A stretch of 64,000 bases of DNA, taken from Miltoncostaea sp963762825 (lineage in GTDB: Bacteria; Actinomycetota; Thermoleophilia; Miltoncostaeales; Miltoncostaeaceae). Below, piece after piece: positions 52,141 through 60,698 of the stretch. A program made the translations under genes and the position numbers. Where the stretch lies: positions 930,001 through 994,000 of the forward strand of contig CAVXLZ010000001.1 of assembly GCA_963762825.1 (NCBI GenBank), in the 5' to 3' direction. Positions within the stretch are counted from its first letter, which is position 1. The number at the start of each line of letters is the position of its first letter. The notes below the pieces were generated by a model. That model was not told the DNA's origin and ran no database searches. It worked only from the letters and a program-made list of their open reading frames with translations.

Positions 52141-53043
52141 GGCCGGCCGAACTTCTCCCGGTAGCGCCGGAAGAAGGATGCCTCGGGGAATGTGGCCAGG
52201 TGGACCTCGGAGCCACCGAGGCTGACGGTGATCGAGCGGCCCGGGCGGAGCACGCCGATCCTCTGTCCGTCGGCCTGGATGTCGCAGTCGCCGTCGAAGG
52301 CGCTGTTGGTGACGGTGAGTTGTTCCTCTGCTCCGATAACGAGGGGGCGGCTGTCGAGGTGGTGGAGCGCGATGAAGGAGAGGACGAAGCAGCGGACCCG
52401 CCAGGAGACGGTGGGCCCTCCCGCGGCCAGGTTGTAGGCCGTGGATCCCACCGGCGTGCTGAGGATGACGCCGTCGCAGCGCACCGTCGCCACGAGTTCG
52501 CCGTCGACCGCGTACGTGATGTCGGCGATGCGCGAGTCGCCGCCGCGGAAGAGGGCCAGGTCGTTGACCGCCATCACCTCGCCGTCGGCCCAGTCGGCCT
52601 TCAGCGAGGGCAGGCCGAGCACCACGAACTCGCCGGCCAGCGCGCGGCGCAGATCGCGCTCGAGGGTCTCGCGCTCGATCGACGCGAGGAAGCCGACGCG
52701 CCCGTAGTTGACGCCGATGACCGGAGCACCCGAGCCCGCCTCGCGGGCCAGCGCCCGCAGGATGCTCCCGTCCCCCCCGAGGACGAGGATGAGATCCTCC
52801 CCTCCCGGCTGGAGGCAGCATCCCGTCGCCTGAGGCGAACGGAGCCAGGATGCGGTGCTTGACGACCTCGCCGGCGGGCACGAGCACGCTCACCCCGGCA
52901 TCCCGCAGTATCGACAGGATGGCCGGGAGCGTCGGCGCCGTGACGCTGGGCTCACGGTGCGTCAGCAAGAGCACCCGCTTGACCGGGTGGGCATCCTCGA
53001 TGGCGATCGGCGCAGACGCCGAGCGCGGCACGCTCGGGCTCAT
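52137..53043 (-). CDS. nadK: NAD kinase, interrupted by an apparent 1-nt frameshift
   Basis: Phosphorylates NAD to NADP and is essential in most bacteria. The N-terminal part (MSPSVPRSASAPIAIEDAHP ... LLLTHREPSV ... VKHRILAPFASGDG) is in one frame. The catalytic part is in the next: GEDLILVLGGDGSILRALAR with the GGDG motif, VNDLALFRGG, and GVILSTPVGSTAYNLAAGGP. The span of 907 nt is one more than a multiple of three. Removing one base at about 52821 gives a smooth ASGDGCCLQPGGEDLILVLG junction. So either the assembly has an insertion or the gene needs frameshifting. Stop codons overlap recN (GTGA) and the ATG overlaps tlyA (ATGA). Confidence 0.87.
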
Positions 53044-53795
53044 GCCGCCCCCGCCGCGTCGACGGCGAGCACGAAGACCTCGCGATTGCCCTTCGGGCCC
53101 GGCAGACCGGCCTCGGCCGTGCCGAGCACCCGTCCACCGGTCCGCTCGAGCACCTCGATCACACCGCGCACCGCATCCTCCCGCGCCGTCTCGTCGCGCA
53201 CGACCCCCCCGGAGCCGACCCGCTCACGACCGACCTCGAACTGTGGCTTCACCATCACCATCGCACGCCAGCCGCGCGCGAGACACGGCACCACCGCACC
53301 CCAGACCGTTCCGATCGAGATGAACGACAGGTCACAGGTGACGAAGTCCGCCGCGTAGGGGAGGTCGCCGGGCGACAGGTGGCGCGCGTTGGTCCTCTCC
53401 ATGACGTGCACCCGGGGATCCTGCCGCAGGCTCCACGCCAGCTGGCCGTAGCCGACGTCGAGGGCGATCACCCGTGCCGCACCCCGGCCGAGCATGCAGT
53501 CCGTGAAGCCCCCGGTCGAGGCGCCGAGATCGAGGGCTGCCGCCCCGGCCACGTCCACGGCCAGATCATCGAGGGCGGCGGCGAGCTTGTGGCCCCCTCG
53601 CGAGACGTACTCGGCACCCTCGCGGACCGAGACCGCCGCGTCGTCGGTCACCCCGGCTCCCGGCTTGTCGACGTCGCGGCCATCGACCGTCACCCGTCCG
53701 GCCATCACGGCCGCCTGGGCACGGGCGCGCGTCGGGAACAGGCCCCGCCGCACGAGCACCACGTCGAGTCGGGAGCGGGTCACCACCGCCGGCAT
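53040..53795 (-). CDS. tlyA: TlyA-family rRNA 2'-O-methyltransferase (S4 + FtsJ-like)
   Basis: 251 aa. An S4 RNA-binding domain (SRLDVVLVRRGLFPTRARAQ, GRVTVDGRDVDKPG) precedes an FtsJ-like methyltransferase with SAM motif ALDLGASTGGFTDCML and the K-D-K-E tetrad Lys70, Asp155, Lys183 and Glu239. Mycobacterial TlyA methylates 16S C1409 and 23S C1920, giving capreomycin sensitivity. Overlaps nadK by ATGA; lies 29 bp after dxs. Confidence 0.95.
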   Translation of the reverse strand: MPAVVTRSRLDVVLVRRGLFPTRARAQAAVMAGRVTVDGRDVDKPGAGVTDDAAVSVREGAEYVSRGGHKLAAALDDLAVDVAGAAALDLGASTGGFTDCMLGRGAARVIALDVGYGQLAWSLRQDPRVHVMERTNARHLSPGDLPYAADFVTCDLSFISIGTVWGAVVPCLARGWRAMVMVKPQFEVGRERVGSGGVVRDETAREDAVRGVIEVLERTGGRVLGTAEAGLPGPKGNREVFVLAVDAAGAA

Positions 53796-53824
53796 GATAG
53801 CCGGGTGATCGGCGCTCCCGGCTG

Positions 53825-55735
53825 TCAGCCCTCGGCGACCAGCATGCGCGAGGGTGCGCCCATCGCCCGCACCACCCGGGCGGCGATCTGCGGCGCGGTG
53901 AGCCCTGCATCCTCGAGGAGGATCTCGCGCTTGCCGTGGTCGATGAAGCGATCGGGTATGCCGACCCGCATCACGCGGACGGAGGTGTCCTCGACGGATT
54001 CGAGCACCGCGCTTCCGAAGCCGCCCATCCGGGCATGGTCCTCGATGGTGACGATCATCTCGTGGCGGTCGGCCAACTGGCGCATCAGGGCGCTGTCGAT
54101 CGGCTTGCAGAAGCGGGCGTTGACCACCGTGGGGCGCACCCCGAGGCCGTCGGCGACCAGCTCGGCGGCCCCGACCGCGAGGGTCGCGCCGTAGCCGTAT
54201 CCCACCAACGCCACGCCCTCGCCGGCCTCGAGGACCTGGGCGCGCCCGATCTCCACCGGCTCGGGCCGTTCGGGGATCGGCGCGCCGGTGCCCGCACCGC
54301 GCGGGTACCGGATCGCCACCGGGCCGTCGAGGCGCAGTGCCGTGTGGAGCATCGTGACCAGCTCGGCCTCGTCCATCGGCGCCATGATCGTCAGGCCCGG
54401 GACCGAGCGCAGGTAGGCGATGTCGAAGGCACCGTGGTGCGTGGGGCCGTCGTCGCCGACCAGTCCGCCCCGGTCGATCGCGAAGACCACCGGGAGATCC
54501 TGGATCGCTGCGTCGTGGACGATCGGGTCGAACGCGCGCTGGAGGAAGGTGGAGTAGATCGCGCACACCGGCCGGTAGCCCGCGATCGCGAGCCCGCAGG
54601 CGAAGACGACCGCGTGCTGTTCGGCGATGCCGACGTCGTAGGTCCGCTCCGGAAAGCGCGACATCATGTGCTGCATCCCGGTGCCCTTCAGCATGGCGGC
54701 CGTGATCCCCACGACGCGCGGGTCGCGCTCGGCCTCCCTCACCAGGGCGCGACCGAAGACCTCCGTGTAGGCGGCCGGCCCGGGCGCCCTCTTCGCAGCC
54801 GCCTTGCCGCTCTCGACGACGAACGGGGTCGCGCCGTGCATGGCCTCGCCATCGGCCTCCGCGGGCGCGTAGCCGCGCCCCTTGACCGTCTTGGCATGGA
54901 TCACCACGGGCCGGTTCATCTCGAGCGTGCTGCGCAGCGCGCGCCGCATCCCCTCGACGTCGTGTCCGTCGATCGGCCCGATATAGGCGAAGCCCAGGGC
55001 CTCGAACAAGGCCCCCGGCACGAACCAGAGCGATTTGGTGGCGTCGCGGATGTGTCCGCCCAGCTCAGCCGCGCCGGGGAGCCGCGACAGGCCGCGCTCG
55101 AGCTCCTCGCGGACCCGCGTCAGGGTGGGGTCCACGCGAACCCGCTGGAAGAGCTTCGAGAGCGCTCCCACGTTCTCGGAGATGCTCATGCCGTTGTCGT
55201 TGAGTATCACCGTCACCGGCGAGCCGAGCGCTCCGGCCTGGTTGAGCCCCTCGTAGGCCATGCCGCCCGTGAGGGCACCGTCGCCGATGACGCACACCAC
55301 CCGGCCGTCGCGCCGGCTGTGGCGCTCCGCCTCCGCCAGGCCCGTGGCGTAGCTGATGGACGTGCTGGCATGGCCTGCGCCCATCACGTCGTGCTCGCTC
55401 TCGGCGCGGCTGAGGAAGCCGCTGATGCCCCCGTGCTGGCGCAGCGTGGCGAAGTCGTCGAGGCGTCCGGTGAGGAGCTTGTGGCCGTAGGCCTGATGGC
55501 CCACGTCCCAGACGATGCGATCGCGCGGCGACTGGAGCTCGGCGTGGAGCGCGATGGTGAGCTCGACGGTGCCGAGGCTGGCCCCGAGATGCCCCCCGGT
55601 CTGCGAGACGGTCTCGATGATCGCCTCGCGCATCTCGGCCGCGAGGGCCTCGAGCTGCGCATCGCCCATGTCGCTGAGTTCGCCCGGGCTCGTCAGCCCC
55701 GAGATGATCGGGAACCGCTTGTCGGATTCGGCCAT
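53825..55735 (-). CDS. dxs: 1-deoxy-D-xylulose-5-phosphate synthase
   Basis: 636 aa; first step of the MEP isoprenoid pathway, condensing pyruvate and glyceraldehyde 3-phosphate with thiamine diphosphate. Motifs: DVGHQAYGHKLLTGR, cofactor-binding VIGDGALTGGMAYEGLNQA, LNDNGMSISENVG, HAKTVKGRGYAPAE, and the pyrimidine-domain VGDDGPTHHGAFDIAYLRSV and EGVALVGYGYGATLAVGA. ATG at 55733-55735. dxs next to tlyA and recN is also the Bacillus order. Confidence 0.97.
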   Translation of the reverse strand: MAESDKRFPIISGLTSPGELSDMGDAQLEALAAEMREAIIETVSQTGGHLGASLGTVELTIALHAELQSPRDRIVWDVGHQAYGHKLLTGRLDDFATLRQHGGISGFLSRAESEHDVMGAGHASTSISYATGLAEAERHSRRDGRVVCVIGDGALTGGMAYEGLNQAGALGSPVTVILNDNGMSISENVGALSKLFQRVRVDPTLTRVREELERGLSRLPGAAELGGHIRDATKSLWFVPGALFEALGFAYIGPIDGHDVEGMRRALRSTLEMNRPVVIHAKTVKGRGYAPAEADGEAMHGATPFVVESGKAAAKRAPGPAAYTEVFGRALVREAERDPRVVGITAAMLKGTGMQHMMSRFPERTYDVGIAEQHAVVFACGLAIAGYRPVCAIYSTFLQRAFDPIVHDAAIQDLPVVFAIDRGGLVGDDGPTHHGAFDIAYLRSVPGLTIMAPMDEAELVTMLHTALRLDGPVAIRYPRGAGTGAPIPERPEPVEIGRAQVLEAGEGVALVGYGYGATLAVGAAELVADGLGVRPTVVNARFCKPIDSALMRQLADRHEMIVTIEDHARMGGFGSAVLESVEDTSVRVMRVGIPDRFIDHGKREILLEDAGLTAPQIAARVVRAMGAPSRMLVAEG

Positions 55736-55868
55736 CAGGCGATGTTAGACGACGCCCCCGGATACCGGCGCCGCCGGACCGGGATCCGCATCGTTCAAGG
55801 ACGATCGTCTCGTGACGCTAGTGTCCTGATTCCGAAGTTGGCTGCCGCTGAGCTTCTGGATCGGGGCG

Positions 55869-56300
55869 CTAGGCGAGGAGCACCACGCGCAGCATCGGCA
55901 TCCCGTCGTCGGCCGAGGGTGCCTCGACGACCCCGATCAGATACGGCAGGTCCGCGCGCATCTGCATGATGTCGCCGGCCTCGAGCGCGCCTCCGGCGAG
56001 CACGTAGGTCCCCAGCTCCTTGAGCAGGCGCACCCCGCCCTCGATGAACGCCGTGGGGAGGTTCACGAGCGAGAGCTCCGGATGCCCACCGTAGACCGAG
56101 AGGCCGAGCGTCTCGAGCTCTGCACCGCGGATCGAGGCGGCCTGCGTGAGCCATGGGCGCTCCGCGAGCTCGTCCATGGGGGGTCGGTCGTCGCCGCTGC
56201 CGACGCCCTGCAGCTCCGCGTGACCGGGCGATCCGGGGTCGCTCGGAGGTCTCACCGACACCTGGACGCGCGGGTCGAGGGGGTCGTCAGCCCGTGCCAT
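55869..56300 (-). CDS. Hypothetical 143-aa protein between xseB and dxs
   Basis: Not recognised. ATG at 56298-56300; its start overlaps the xseB 3' end by 14 nt. An acidic, disordered N-terminal ~45 residues (PSDPGSPGHAELQGVGSGDD) precedes a compact alpha/beta domain (AASIRGAELETLGLSVYGGH, FIEGGVRLLKELGTYVLAGG, GMPMLRVVLLA). In Bacillus the prenyl transferase ispA is at this position; this protein is unrelated. Confidence 0.6.
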   Translation of the reverse strand: MARADDPLDPRVQVSVRPPSDPGSPGHAELQGVGSGDDRPPMDELAERPWLTQAASIRGAELETLGLSVYGGHPELSLVNLPTAFIEGGVRLLKELGTYVLAGGALEAGDIMQMRADLPYLIGVVEAPSADDGMPMLRVVLLA

Positions 56301-56505
56301 CGGCCCCTGCCGAGGATCCCGGCGCGCGCAGGGCGCGCGGCAGTCTCTCGGTGATCTCCGCCCCGAGGGCGAGTGCCTCGTCGGCCAGGGCGCGCAGCTC
56401 CTCTGGTGGGACGGCGCCGCCCGCGATACGGCCGGCCACCTCCTCGAGGCGGGCGGCGACGCGCTCCAGAGCCGCCATGTCCCCGGACGGGCCGGCCGCG
56501 CTCAC
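56287..56505 (-). CDS. xseB: Probable exodeoxyribonuclease VII small subunit
   Basis: 72 aa from the GTG at 56503-56505 overlapping the nusB stop. The single helical hairpin MAALERVAARLEEVAGRIAG, GAVPPEELRALADEALALGA, EITERLPRAL resembles XseB (FEEALARLEEIVERLESG...). Position between nusB and dxs is that of the xseA-xseB pair in Bacillus, but no xseA is present, so the partner must lie elsewhere or the protein is only XseB-like. Confidence 0.55.
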   Translation of the reverse strand: MSAAGPSGDMAALERVAARLEEVAGRIAGGAVPPEELRALADEALALGAEITERLPRALRAPGSSAGADGTG

Positions 56506-56942
56506 CGCGGCACCTCGGTCTGCTCGGCAGCGATCCGACCGAGGATCCCGTTGATCAGTCCCGCGGCCTCCGCCTGGCAGTAGCGCTTGGCCATGTCCAC
56601 CGCCTCGTTGATGGACACGGCGGTTGGGATCTCGGGCCAGTCGAGCATCTCGTGGATCGCCACCCTCAGGATGTTGCGCTCCAGAGGGGCGAGGCGCTCG
56701 GCGGTCCACCCCTCCGCGGCCCCGGTGATCAGATCGTCCAGACTGCGGGGGTCCGACGCCACGCCCTCCATCAGCGCACGCGCGAACGGGTCGACGGGCT
56801 GGCCGTCGCGGGCGGTGTTCGCCTCCAGTTCCTCCAGCCCCAACCCCGTCACATCGTGCTGATAGAGCAGCACGACCGCCTGCCGGCGCGCGGTGCGCCG
56901 GCCGCCCTCCCTGCCGACACGCCCGGCCACGGCGCCGCTCAC
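56502..56942 (-). CDS. nusB: Transcription antitermination protein NusB
   Basis: 146 aa. RRTARRQAVVLLYQHDVTG at the start, NILRVAIHEMLDWPEIPTAV, SINEAVDMAKRYCQAEAAGL and INGILGRIA at the end are NusB signatures. It binds boxA of rRNA leaders with NusE. GTG start at 56940-56942 overlaps the accC stop (GTGA). accC-nusB adjacency is conserved in many bacteria. Confidence 0.95.
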   Translation of the reverse strand: MSGAVAGRVGREGGRRTARRQAVVLLYQHDVTGLGLEELEANTARDGQPVDPFARALMEGVASDPRSLDDLITGAAEGWTAERLAPLERNILRVAIHEMLDWPEIPTAVSINEAVDMAKRYCQAEAAGLINGILGRIAAEQTEVPR

Positions 56943-58303
56943 GCCACCGGCGTGGGGCGCAGCGAGGGAAGGTATTCCTCGCGCTCGGGCAGGTAGGAGG
57001 TGGTGTAGCGCCCCTCGACGAACGGCGCGTCGTGGGCGATGTCGGCCAGCAGCGGGAGGGTCGTGGGAATCCCGGTCACCGACGTCTCGGCCAGCGCCCG
57101 TCGCAGCCGCGCGACCGCGCGTGGGCGATCGGGGGCCCACACGCAGAGCTTGCCCAGAAGGCTGTCGTAGTAGGGCGGGATGTTCTCTCCCGGCTCGCAG
57201 TGCGTATCGACCCGGATCCCCGGACCCTGGGCGATGCGGAAGTCGTCGAGCCGTCCGGCCCCGGGGCGGAAGTCGCGCGAGGGATCCTCCGCGTTGATAC
57301 GGCACTCGATCGCGTGGCCCCTGGCCTCGGCGACACCCGTGCGCGAGAGCAGCCCGCCCGCCGCCACGTTGAGCTGCTCCGCCACCAGATCGAGGCCCGT
57401 CACCAACTCGGTGACCGGGTGCTCCACCTGCAGCCGGGCGTTCAGCTCGAGGAAGAAGAAGTCCCCGGCGGGATCGACGAGGAACTCCAGGGTCCCGGCG
57501 CTCCGGTAGTCCCACGCCTTCACCGCGCGCAGCGCAGCCTGCTGCATCGCCTCGCGGGTCGCGGCCGGCAGGTGCGGGGCAGAGGCCTCCTCGATGAGCT
57601 TCTGGTGGCGCCGCTGGATGGAGCACTCGCGGTCGCCGCACACCAGCGCTCCGCCCTGGCCGTCGGCCATCACCTGGATCTCGACATGCCGGGCGCCCTC
57701 GAGCAGCCGCTCCACGTAGAGGCTCCCGTCACTGAATGCGGCCTCCGCCTCCCGCTGGGCCACCTCGAACGCCTGCGCCAGATCGCCGGGACGCTCTACG
57801 CGGCGCATGCCCTTGCCCCCTCCCCCGGCCGCCGCCTTCAGGAGCACCGGGTAGCCGGCGCTGTCGGCGGCCGCGAGGGCTGCCGCGACGTCGGAGACGG
57901 GCCCGTCGGAGCCGCCGAGCACCGGAAGATCCGCCGCGCGGGCCGCGTCCTTGGCGGCGATCTTGTCGCCCATCTGCTCCATCACCTCCGGCGAGGGGCC
58001 CACGAAGACGATCCCCTCGCTCGCGCAGGCCCGGGCGAAGGTCGCGTTCTCCGAGAGGAAGCCGTAGCCGGGGTGCACGGCGTCGCATCCCGTGATCTCG
58101 GCCGCAGCAAGCACGTTCGAGATGTTCAGGTACGAATCGCGGGCGGGCGGCGGGCCGATGCAGACCGCCTCGTCGGCGAGATCGACGGCGAGGGTGTCGG
58201 CGTCGGCGGTCGAGTAGACCGCCACGGTCGGGATGCCGAGCTCGCGCGCCGTGCGGATGACGCGCACGGCGATCTCGCCGCGGTTGGCGATGAGCAGCTT
58301 CAT
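56939..58303 (-). CDS. accC: Biotin carboxylase subunit of acetyl-CoA carboxylase
   Basis: 454 aa. MKLLIANRGEIAVRVIRTAR, the ATP-grasp GGGGKGMRRV loop, CSIQRRHQKLIEEASAP, and ELNARLQVEHPVTELVTGLD with the catalytic NARLQVEH motif. Carboxylates biotin on the carrier with ATP and bicarbonate. The ATG overlaps the stop of the accB-like fusion gene (ATGA), so the two subunits are made together. Confidence 0.97.
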   Translation of the reverse strand: MKLLIANRGEIAVRVIRTARELGIPTVAVYSTADADTLAVDLADEAVCIGPPPARDSYLNISNVLAAAEITGCDAVHPGYGFLSENATFARACASEGIVFVGPSPEVMEQMGDKIAAKDAARAADLPVLGGSDGPVSDVAAALAAADSAGYPVLLKAAAGGGGKGMRRVERPGDLAQAFEVAQREAEAAFSDGSLYVERLLEGARHVEIQVMADGQGGALVCGDRECSIQRRHQKLIEEASAPHLPAATREAMQQAALRAVKAWDYRSAGTLEFLVDPAGDFFFLELNARLQVEHPVTELVTGLDLVAEQLNVAAGGLLSRTGVAEARGHAIECRINAEDPSRDFRPGAGRLDDFRIAQGPGIRVDTHCEPGENIPPYYDSLLGKLCVWAPDRPRAVARLRRALAETSVTGIPTTLPLLADIAHDAPFVEGRYTTSYLPEREEYLPSLRPTPVA

Positions 58304-60078
58304 GGCTCGATCAGGAACAGGAGCTGGCCGAACTCCGCAGGGTCCGAGTCCTGGAGGCAGATCGTGCGCACCGTTCCGGCCTCCTCGGCCACGATCTCGT
58401 TGAAGAGCTTCATGGCCTCGATCAGGCAGAGGGTGTCGCCGACCTCCACGCGCTGGCCCTCGGTGACGAACGCCTCCTGGTCCGGGCCGGGGCGCCGGTA
58501 GAAGGTGCCGACCATCGGGCTCGTGACCTTCGTGAGACCCTCGTCGGCGCTCGGGGCGGGGCTCGTGTCCTCGGTGCGCCCGGCCGGCGGAGGTCCGGCG
58601 GGCTCACCGGGTGCGGCGACCGCCCGCCTCACCGTGACCCGGGCTCCGGAGACCTCGACGGTCACCTCTGCCTCGTCCGAGGCCTCGACCACCCCCACCA
58701 GCGTGTCGAGGAGGTCGCGATCGATCGCAGGTTGGCCGGGCCGGTTGGCGGCCTCCGCCCCCAGCGAGCGCCGCCGCGCAACCACCTGCTCGGTGCCCTC
58801 GGCGAACATCGCCCACAGCACCAGATCCTCGTCCGACAGGCCCTGGGGGGCCTCCTCGGCGACCACGGCGAGGTCGCGCGGCGGCGGAGGGCCCGGGTCG
58901 ATGGATCTCGCCCGTGCGAGCACGGCATCGGCCACCGGACCGCGCAGCCGTCCGCCGCGGCCGAGAGCGACGTGGACGAGCTCGGGCTCCATCTCTGTCC
59001 AGCGGTGACCCTCGATGACGTGCCGCGCGGCCTGGGCGAGGATGGGCGCTCCGAGCGGGTAGGCGAAGGTCGCCCCCCCGATGTCGCGGGCGACCGCCGC
59101 AGCCTCGTTGGCGACCGCCACCAGACTTCGCGAGAGGCCGAGGCGGCCGAGGCGCGAGATGAGGCCGGCCTCGAGGGCCGGCGGAACGGCGATGGCCGGG
59201 CCGAAGACGGCGGCGGCCGCCTGTCTCAGGCGGTCCGTGGGGAGCATCGGGCCCACGACGCGAGCAGCTCGGTCGAGTGCCGACGCGTTGCAGTCGAACA
59301 TCCGGTCGCCACCCACGAGTGCGGCCCGCAGGGTCTCGGCCGAGGGCCGGGCCGAGACGAGGGCCACGGGGCCGGCCGAGGCCTGCACCGCCGCGGCGCC
59401 CGAGAGCACGGCGGCCGTCGCCGAGAGCGGCGCGAGCCCACCCGGGGCCTGCACCTGGACCTCGACCGGCAATCCGGTGGACGCCGCCACCGCCTCCACG
59501 AGGCGCCCGAGAGCGGCCGGCGAGATGTGGCCGGCTCCGTCTGAGAGGCACAGCGTCGCCGCGCCGGGGAGCTCGGCGAGCGCGACGGCCTCCGAGAGCC
59601 AGCGGGAATCGTCCATGACGGGGGTGGGCCCCACGATCAGGGTGGGGACGAACTCGGCGGCGGCCTCTTCGCACGCGCGGGCCACGGGCAGCAGGGCCTC
59701 GGCGTCGTTGAGCGGATCCGTGGCACGAACCCGCGACGCCCCCGAGTCGACCGCGCAGAGCACGAAGCGCCGGACCAGGTCGGGCGCCAGGGGCCGGTCG
59801 CCCCAGAGGTTGCGCGCCCCCACGACCACGCCGACGGGCGTGGTGCCCGCCTCGCGCAGAACGGCCCGCAGGCGGTCCCAGGGGCTCTCCGAGCGGGCCT
59901 CGAGCGCTGCGCGCGCGCAGCGGGCATCGAGGGCCTCCAGCACCCGGGCGCCGACCTCCGAGAGCGCGGCCGCAGCCGCGGCGAGGTCGTCGGTCCCCAC
60001 CGCGGTACCCCACGGGAACGGGGCGAGGTCGCGCAGGGTCGCGTCGACGTAGCCGACCATGTCGGATGCGGGCGTCAC
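58300..60078 (-). CDS. accB: Biotin carboxyl carrier protein fused to a degenerate PYC/OadA-type carboxyltransferase domain
   Basis: 592 aa, GTG start at 60076-60078 behind AAGGGAG. The C-terminal ~75 residues are a normal biotinyl domain with EAMKLFNE and biotin Lys557. The first ~450 residues follow the layout of pyruvate carboxylase/oxaloacetate decarboxylase carboxyltransferases: VDATLRD (11-17), DPWERL-like SPWDRLRAVL, DPLNDAEAL, then a PYC_OADA-like helical domain. The catalytic site is gone: the GHQS after DATLRD is LAPF, the carboxylated Lys of (I/L)CIKDMAG is Ser179 (LCLSDGAG), and the three His of HLHxHD are Glu206, Gln208 and Gln210 (PVEVQVQAPGG). Synteny efp-X-accC-nusB puts it in the accB position, so it probably serves acetyl-CoA carboxylase with the dead domain as scaffold. 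Confidence 0.85.
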   Translation of the reverse strand: MTPASDMVGYVDATLRDLAPFPWGTAVGTDDLAAAAAALSEVGARVLEALDARCARAALEARSESPWDRLRAVLREAGTTPVGVVVGARNLWGDRPLAPDLVRRFVLCAVDSGASRVRATDPLNDAEALLPVARACEEAAAEFVPTLIVGPTPVMDDSRWLSEAVALAELPGAATLCLSDGAGHISPAALGRLVEAVAASTGLPVEVQVQAPGGLAPLSATAAVLSGAAAVQASAGPVALVSARPSAETLRAALVGGDRMFDCNASALDRAARVVGPMLPTDRLRQAAAAVFGPAIAVPPALEAGLISRLGRLGLSRSLVAVANEAAAVARDIGGATFAYPLGAPILAQAARHVIEGHRWTEMEPELVHVALGRGGRLRGPVADAVLARARSIDPGPPPPRDLAVVAEEAPQGLSDEDLVLWAMFAEGTEQVVARRRSLGAEAANRPGQPAIDRDLLDTLVGVVEASDEAEVTVEVSGARVTVRRAVAAPGEPAGPPPAGRTEDTSPAPSADEGLTKVTSPMVGTFYRRPGPDQEAFVTEGQRVEVGDTLCLIEAMKLFNEIVAEEAGTVRTICLQDSDPAEFGQLLFLIEP

Positions 60079-60121
60079 ATGTCTCCCTTCGATGATCCGG
60101 TCGGCACCAGTCGGACTCCAG

Positions 60122-60676
60122 CTACGCGCGAGCGGAGTATGCCCGCGTGCGGGTGTCGATCTTGAGGCGGTCACCCTCATTCACGAATAGCGGTACGTCA
60201 ATCGTCGCTCCGGTCTCGACCTGTGCCGGCTTGGTGACGTTCGAGACCGTGTCTCCCTTGACCCCCGGGTCGGTCTGCGTCACCGCGAGCTCGACGAAGG
60301 TCGGCAGCTCGATCCGGATCGGGGCATCCCGGACGAACAGGACCTGCACGTCGGTGTTCGGCCCCAGGAGGTCGTCGTTCTCGACGAGGGACGCCGACAC
60401 GGGGATCTGCTCGTACGTGACGTTGTCCATGAGGTGGAGCTCATCGCCGTCGCGGTAGAGGAACTGCATCGTGCGGCTCTCGGTGGTGACCCGCTCCACC
60501 TTCTCCCCCGCACGGAAGGTGCGCTCGACCACGGCGCCGCTGGTCATGCTCTTGAGCTTGGTCCGCACGAAGGCGCCGCCCTTGCCGGGCTTGACGTGCT
60601 GGAACGAGACGACGCTGACCAGCTCGCCCTCGATGTCGAGCACGTAGCCGTTCTTCAGGTCGTTGGTGGTGATCAT
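60122..60676 (-). CDS. efp: Translation elongation factor P
   Basis: 184 aa. MITTNDLKNGYVLDIEGELV and the loop VKPGKGGAFVRTKLKSMTSG with the conserved PGKG (modified Lys in other species), followed by OB domains II and III (TIDVPLFVNEGDRLKIDTRT). Rescues ribosomes stalled at polyproline. It keeps the ancestral Lys at the loop tip. The efp-accB-accC order is widespread. Confidence 0.97.
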   Translation of the reverse strand: MITTNDLKNGYVLDIEGELVSVVSFQHVKPGKGGAFVRTKLKSMTSGAVVERTFRAGEKVERVTTESRTMQFLYRDGDELHLMDNVTYEQIPVSASLVENDDLLGPNTDVQVLFVRDAPIRIELPTFVELAVTQTDPGVKGDTVSNVTKPAQVETGATIDVPLFVNEGDRLKIDTRTRAYSARA

Positions 60677-60698
60677 GGTCTACGCCCCCCTGTCGTTC

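Noticed and set aside
50452..53043. A single 863-aa NadK-RecN fusion
   Set aside because: The middle third (GRGGSHPRPRGG...) is out-of-frame nadK; recN has its own GTG start overlapping the nadK stop.
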